DNA from: Sympetrum striolatum
Lineage: Eukaryota > Arthropoda > Insecta > Odonata > Libellulidae
DNA length: 64,000 nucleotides
NCBI GenBank assembly: GCA_947579665.1
Contig: OX388351.1
Span: 50,476,939-50,540,938 of the forward strand
Reading direction: 5' to 3'
Shown: positions 58,575 through 64,000 of the stretch, one piece after another
Position numbering within the stretch: the first letter of the stretch is position 1
Layout of the letters: each line of letters starts with the position of its first letter
Position numbers and translations under genes: made by a program
The notes under the pieces: generated by a model
Database searches by the model: none
What the model was told of the DNA's origin: nothing
Seen by the model: the letters and a program-made list of their open reading frames with translations, nothing else

Positions 58575-61479
58575 GTAATTCATTGACAGTAGTGTTCCAA
58601 TATTTCTTTCTTTACAGCGCTGAATATGAATTTAAGTAAAGAATAAGAATTAAAAATTTGAGGTAATCCTTTAAAAAGAAACCGGTCTCAAACACTTTGT
58701 AACCCATCAATGAAAACTGACTCTTTCTTGATGTTGTCGGTATTACTTTGCGCTTATTAGACCTCACCTTGAGTACGCATATAGTCTTTATATACTCCTG
58801 TCGACGACAGAGTAACACATAAATACAACGATAGGCAATACACTTGATAAAAATTGCAACCACAATCAGTTATCGCTACTCAGGAGGTAAGACAGGAATC
58901 TTTAGAAGATAAAACAAGGCTCAACTTACCCTATAAATTCTGAGAATAATAATTATAATAATCATCTTCATTTGGGGAAGATTGAGACTAAAAGTCTCTT
59001 ATTCCATCCAATCCATCGTCATTAATTAAAAAATTATGATTAAATTAATATCAATAAAGAAATAGCATTAAATAATTAGCAACAGAGAAACAATCAGAAG
59101 AATTGTGGATGTAAAAACCGAAGATGCACTCCTAAAAGAAGTAACCGGCATTACACGACCTCCATAATACAGAGCCTATTTAAATACCGCGAAAAAGATC
59201 AATAATGCTAATAGAACCATAAATAGAATTATTCGCTTCAAGTATTCATTTTTCCGCGAACGATGTTTCGGAGTCATAATCGTTAGCCGACATGAGATTT
59301 ACAAGGGCCTTCCAAATACGTAAAATGGCACAATCTTTGCGTTGGAAACCACCAAACAGTTAAGCAATCAATGAACAATATTCATTTTGGTTCCGTTAAC
59401 CAAAGGAATCCCGTGTTCGCGCACGTAAGCTTCATCCACAAACTCATTTAATTACTTAGGAACCTTAGCCGAGTCTGAAAAACAATGATAAAAAACTTCG
59501 TCGGTCCGTATGCACTGTTATTCGTTTGCAGAGGTGTACTTCAACTATGGTTAGAACGAATACATATCTCTCCATTGCTTTTTATTAAAAGAGTTTTTAC
59601 TTTTCTTCCCCAACACTGACAAATATCCAGCTTTCTAGCTCCTTGTTTCTGAAAAAGTTCACTGAACCGTTCACTGTCAACGTCGGGATGATTGATAAAC
59701 ACTTCAGCATGGTAAGTTTGAAATGTTTATCATAACAGAAAATGCTAAAATGTTATAAAATTACCTCATCTTCACAATGACTAATATCTTATTATCATTA
59801 GTTTAAATAGGCATAAATTCTCAATGTTTACATATGAGAAAGCGAACTATTTTGGTTAATATATCGCGATGCTCATCAATGGAACGGGCGATTAATAACC
59901 ATAACATTTCAGAAATGTTCATTTACTTCAACAAAGTTCACTCTATTTCAAATAGGAAACAAGAGAATATTTATAATTATTATTATTCAAGTCTGGGATA
60001 GAACCGGGGACAATTATTTAAATATTTTCAATAAATAGTATATATATAACTTAAATTAATTATTTGTCATTAAATTAGTATACTTATTAGTATTAGCTAG
60101 CATGTATCAAACCTCAAGTTAACTGTAAAGGTTTGCGAGGAGAGTTACTTTCCTAATAGGAAATAGACCCATACCTATGGCAGAATATTTTTCGTTTAAT
60201 CGGATGGCTCCGTTTACTGCTCCGAATGTAAACTACTCTAAATGAAATTATACTTTACACGCGCTCATCTAAAATATTTTAACAGAAATATCACATATAT
60301 ATATTTATATTTGATATAATCTGAAATGATTCAGTTTTCTATTTTACTTCTTTGGGGCGCACGTGATAAATATTTACCACTATTTAAATTTTATTATCTG
60401 CCTAGAGAAGGCATCAATCAATCTTAAATGTTTAAAAAATGTTGGCTATAGATTTTTTGCGAACACGCAAACTTTCTTCTTTATTTATAAGGCCATACGA
60501 TTAGTACAGCACGTGGCACTAAGCTTCAACCACCAATCATTACCCGTAGTTGTAACCCGGAACGTAATAATCTAAAAATACTCCAAAAATGGTAATTATG
60601 CCCGTCGATGGTGTGGAGCAACATATGAAGACTTTCCAATTTGAGCACGTGCCAGTCGAGCAGCCGCTTTTTCCTCGAAAAACCCGGCGTTCGTTAAGGG
60701 AGAAAAAGGTGTCGGCGGGGTCAGAGTTCGATGGAAAAAAGGCGGAAGCGATTTGAAAAGGGATGAAACGGCAAAAACTCGGCTCCTTCTATTGAGAGAG
60801 TGATTAGTATGGGAAAAGCTGAGAGGTGAGGAAAGAAGCCCCGACGCAAATTGCAAAGAGCAACGCGCATTAAAGTCTTTGAGGAGATTGATGCGGGCCT
60901 GGGTCCGAGGTCAAGTCGAGGCTCGAAACGGGACGTTAGTGGTCCATTGTGAGGAGAAAAGGAACACGAGAATTTTTGAGAGAATGTTTTGGAATAGGAA
61001 ATTGGGGATGGTGAACGATTAAGGATGAGAGGTTTACCAAGGAGAGAAAAGGAGGCAAGAAAGGCATAAATGAAACACCCATTAAATACCTACATCCAAA
61101 TAGTAGAGGATGACAAAAAATACTCAAAATATAAGAAACTTTGAATGCGTATCTTGTCATCTATGCGATCTCGTAGGATCACCGTTATATCCATAGATTC
61201 GAATTAATCCATCCCAGAAAATAGTTCTTAAAATGTCCTGCAAATTCCTAAATAGAAAATTATTCAAAACGAGAAACGGAGATGAAAAAAGTCTGATCTC
61301 CTGCTTGCCGGTTGTTCCAATCATTGGGGAATTAAATCAGAAAATTCTAAAAACTCAAGGTGTTCTGGTCTAATATTGTGGAACGCCATCTGAAAATAAA
61401 TCAAAAGCGTACTTCGTATGTATTTTTAGAAAATTCTAAAATGGGGTTCGGGAGATTTTGCAGGTAGTTTAGAATGTTC
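58575..61479. other. Non-coding stretch with a GC-rich island
   Basis: About 60600-60960 is GC-richer with a purine bias; the conflicting frame 60596-60856 (-) shows no domain. The rest is AT-rich with nothing recognised. Confidence 0.45.
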
Positions 61480-61567
61480 TGGCTAAATAGCTCAATGGAT
61501 AAATTAACTAACCGGAAATGCAGAGTTCCGGTTTGAGTTCTAGGTTCCCGGTCTTACTACACTTTTT
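61480..61567 (+). other. tRNA-derived SINE head
   Basis: A-box-like TAGCTCAATGG (61488-61498) and B-box-like GGTTTGAGTTC (61530-61540) have the spacing of a tRNA, and five T follow at 61563-61567. The arms pair poorly beyond the boxes and no anticodon stem is convincing. A decayed tRNA-derived SINE is the best reading. The 86-codon frame at 61518-61778 crosses it and is not a gene. Confidence 0.55.
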
Positions 61568-63251
61568 ACAAGTCCGTTCCTCCTCCGGAATATTCTCAGG
61601 TACCTTTATGTGCAAAACCATTCTTCCCGCTATACCCAGAAAATTATTCATTAAATATTGTTACATTCAAATTCACATATTCCCATTATATCCCGGCGTT
61701 ACACTTTATTTTAAGTGTGCCAAGGGAGGGGGGCTAATGGTTAACAGAATAAATTTAAATTTTCTTATAGGTTTTTAAAAGATGAATTCGTAAATTAACA
61801 GAGGATAACGGAATAGTGACGATTCAGGAGCTACGTTGTGGATATAATGTCAAAGTAATGGTAAGTAATAGTAAATTGCAAGTCTTAATAAAACCAATAA
61901 ATGCTAAAACTAAATCATGTCCTCGTAAGTAAATTAAATTTGGCTGATATATGAGATACTCACCTTAAGATAAGCAACCCCTACACTTTTCGAAAACAAA
62001 ACGTACTCGATAAAAAGCGACATGGAAGCAACTGGTGAAGGTTGCTCAGCTTTCATCCATGAAAAAATTCAATTTATCCTCTAATCAAAAAATATTAGGA
62101 ATCCTCGTGTTTCCGGAAGCCTCCATTCGTCTTGGCAACCACAAAAGAAATCCAAACAATCAAGTTGGAGGTGAAAGGGTATATTCCTGCGCCACCTTTG
62201 AGTAAACAATTGGACAAACAAAGTGACGAGGAGGGAGCCACCGTGACGAGGCCTTTGTCCACCTGAAAACGTTTCATCCAAACACTTATTAGCTGCCTTC
62301 TTCACACCCTTCTCTTTTTAATTCAGGGGAAAGAGAACTCTTCTGAAAATATCTTTCAGCGAAAAGAGAGGGGAATTACTGCTCGTCACAGGCATCGCAT
62401 AACTGACGACTGCAATCGTCAAAATGTACCATCGTAATTAAAAAAAGACGAAATATAATATCATACGCTTTAGTGCCATGTGTATTTATGGAGACAAGTA
62501 GCTTACTGCCATCAAGTTAAGTCTGGGACCTCTACATTTTTATGGGTGCCTATAAAAATTCGCCATAAGTATGAAGTTTTGAGTATCTTCGCTTTCTGCT
62601 AATGTCCAAATGGTGTACGACTGGGATTTAACGGTAGCAGTTTCCTTATGCATTTTCCCAATCTAATTTGTAAATAGGTTAATTAATTAACTAAAGGAGA
62701 TATATTCGTAATTAAATAAGTCTTAAACAGCTTCAAAGAGTTCTCGAATAGCTACCCGAAGAAAGGCTACCTCTTAAATTCTTTTGATTATGATCAATTA
62801 AAATTTCATACGAGTTTCCGGAAATTTTCTTCTTTTTTTCCGAAGGTAAAACTTTTTCCTTAAAAGCTTTAACGATGGAATAAAAAAATCTGACTTCATG
62901 CAATTTATTTGTCATGAAATACCTCAATCCATTTCATTTTATCTTAACTCGATCAAAAACGAAGTAGGATTACTAGAAATATTTACTAAATTGAAAAATA
63001 ATTTGAAGCAATTGATAATTATAAATTCAGTTGCGATTTACACCAAACACTGCTAATACCAAAGTAATTACTACCGTAATTTATTTTTCAGAGAGATCCA
63101 ATACAAGTAAACAAGACTGATGAAAGCTCATGTTTATAAAAGTTCATAAAGGCCAAATACGAAAGAAGGGATCCTAAATAAAAACAGCAACCTATAGATG
63201 AAAATGTAGCTGATAGAGTAAGAGCATAATCTGACCCATTACCTTTTTCTG
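61568..63251. other. Non-coding stretch
   Basis: Overlapping minus-strand frames at 62081-62305 sit in a GC-richer patch and show no domain. No repeat, RNA gene or transposon end was recognised. Confidence 0.45.
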
Positions 63252-63640
63252 CAATCACTTTAGATACATCTACATTAATACCCTACAAGCCGCCTTTCGG
63301 CGTGTGGCAGGGGATTTAAACACCAGTTGAATCTAAACTACTTCTTACTCGGTTATTGTCGCGTATCGTTCGCGGAAAGAATGAATTTTTAAAACGATTC
63401 GTCCTAGCATCTATTTCTCTTAACTTACGTTCATTATCGCATCGACCGAGATAGCAAGGGGGTTGCATGATACCGATTGTATCTTCCGCAAATGTAATTT
63501 CCCTGAATTTATTAAGCAATCGCAGCCTAGCTTCCAATTTCTTGTCTTTAAAGGATTCCCAACCTACGTCTGAGAGCATTTTTATAATGCTTGCTTTTTA
63601 TCGTACATACCATTTCTTAACAAAACGAGGGTATTCTAAT
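63252..63640 (-). pseudogene. LINE ORF2 C-terminal fragment and 3' tail
   Basis: Minus strand. The reading frame runs from RFVKKWYVR across an in-frame stop into KMLSDVGWESFKDKKLEARL, then NERKLREIDARTNRFKNSFF and PRTIRD. This is the C-terminal end of jockey/CR1-type ORF2 ('ML..LGW.SL...R...RL' and 'FFPRTIR.WN'). It ends at 63316. The 3' sequence forms a small hairpin at the ccgcctttcggcg region (63290-63302) and ends in a short gatgta-type tail (complement of 63263-63281), the microsatellite tail common in such LINEs. The copy is 5'-truncated, with a stop and a D-N-N in place of the usual D-W-N. Confidence 0.8.
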
Positions 63641-63659
63641 TCTATTACTAGGAAGATAG

Positions 63660-64000
63660 GTAGATTAAAAACATAGGATGCAAATGTAAGGGCATTTTTT
63701 CTTCTGGGAACAGGAAAGTAATCTTCTAATAGACTCGACAGAAGTAAGTACGACAGCTATATGAAATATGAATTAATGTTAACTCCTCAAGACAATACAT
63801 GATAGTAATGTAAAAAATTATTTTCACACCCGCTACCACAAGTCAGTAGACCAATTTTGTGCATGATAATTATAATTGAATCTATAATAACGAGATCTAA
63901 GAGTAGGTATGTATGAAAAAGATAGCGTTTCCGATACATAACCAAGAATACACTGATTAAATATATGCACTCTATTCTTTATTAAGTATTCAATTGGACT
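63660..64000. other. Non-coding, AT-rich edge of window
   Basis: Nothing recognised. Confidence 0.5.

Noticed and set aside
1..64000. CRISPR arrays, operons or bacterial-type genes
   Set aside because: No regularly spaced repeats of that type and no dense coding; all signals are those of animal nuclear DNA.

Overview
This window reads as gene-poor, AT-rich nuclear DNA of an arthropod, most likely an insect. The support is a Mos1-type mariner, a second mariner lineage, hAT, PIF/Harbinger-like and Tc1/mariner-like non-autonomous elements, jockey/CR1-type LINE remnants, a Ty3/gypsy remnant, and tRNA-derived Pol III units. I see no convincing exon of a host protein-coding gene. Nearly all open frames are short, lack recognisable domains and look like chance frames. 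The only long coherent frame is a mariner transposase at 23392-24384.

Layout. 1-7.9 kb: unique AT-rich DNA with a foldback, a Tigger/pogo-like MITE (4116-4593) and a duplicated repeat ending in a hairpin (5611-6208). 7.95-9.85 kb: a collapsed Ty3/gypsy element with the end of an integrase and two probable short LTRs. 11.8 kb: a long hairpin with a second copy at 45.6 kb. 15.8 kb: a tRNA-like Pol III unit. 16.1-21.1 kb: a three-layer nest, in which a hAT element with a perfect 8-bp target duplication contains a PIF/Harbinger-type element (18010-20902), which in turn contains a reverse-transcriptase pseudogene and long perfect palindromes. 23.2-24.5 kb: a mariner with intact ends whose transposase has lost the segment carrying the first catalytic aspartate. 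33.9 and 48.1 kb: two copies of a 77-bp foldback MITE. 37.7-38.2 kb and 63.25-63.65 kb: LINE 3' ends. 40.6 and 54.1 kb: small hAT-type MITEs. 42.8 kb: a 487-bp internally deleted mariner. 41.8, 47.6, 49.8 and 58.3 kb: a foldback family whose 58.3 kb member has arms of about 127 bp. 49.3 kb: a 441-bp MITE with a 3-bp duplication. 50.5 kb: a tRNA-Glu(CTC)-like sequence with a 6-nt deletion. 

Between these lie GC-elevated islands (about 12.1-12.6, 21.7-22.35, 32.9-33.45, 34.8-35.3, 46.0-46.8, 50.6-51.2 and 60.6-60.95 kb). They carry no recognisable coding sequence and are the best candidates for cis-regulatory or conserved non-coding DNA. There is no operon-like organisation. The window is best read as intergenic or intronic DNA built from successive transposon insertions. 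The most unusual items are the three-layer nest, the catalytically broken but otherwise open mariner, the near-perfect hairpin repeats, and the foldback family.
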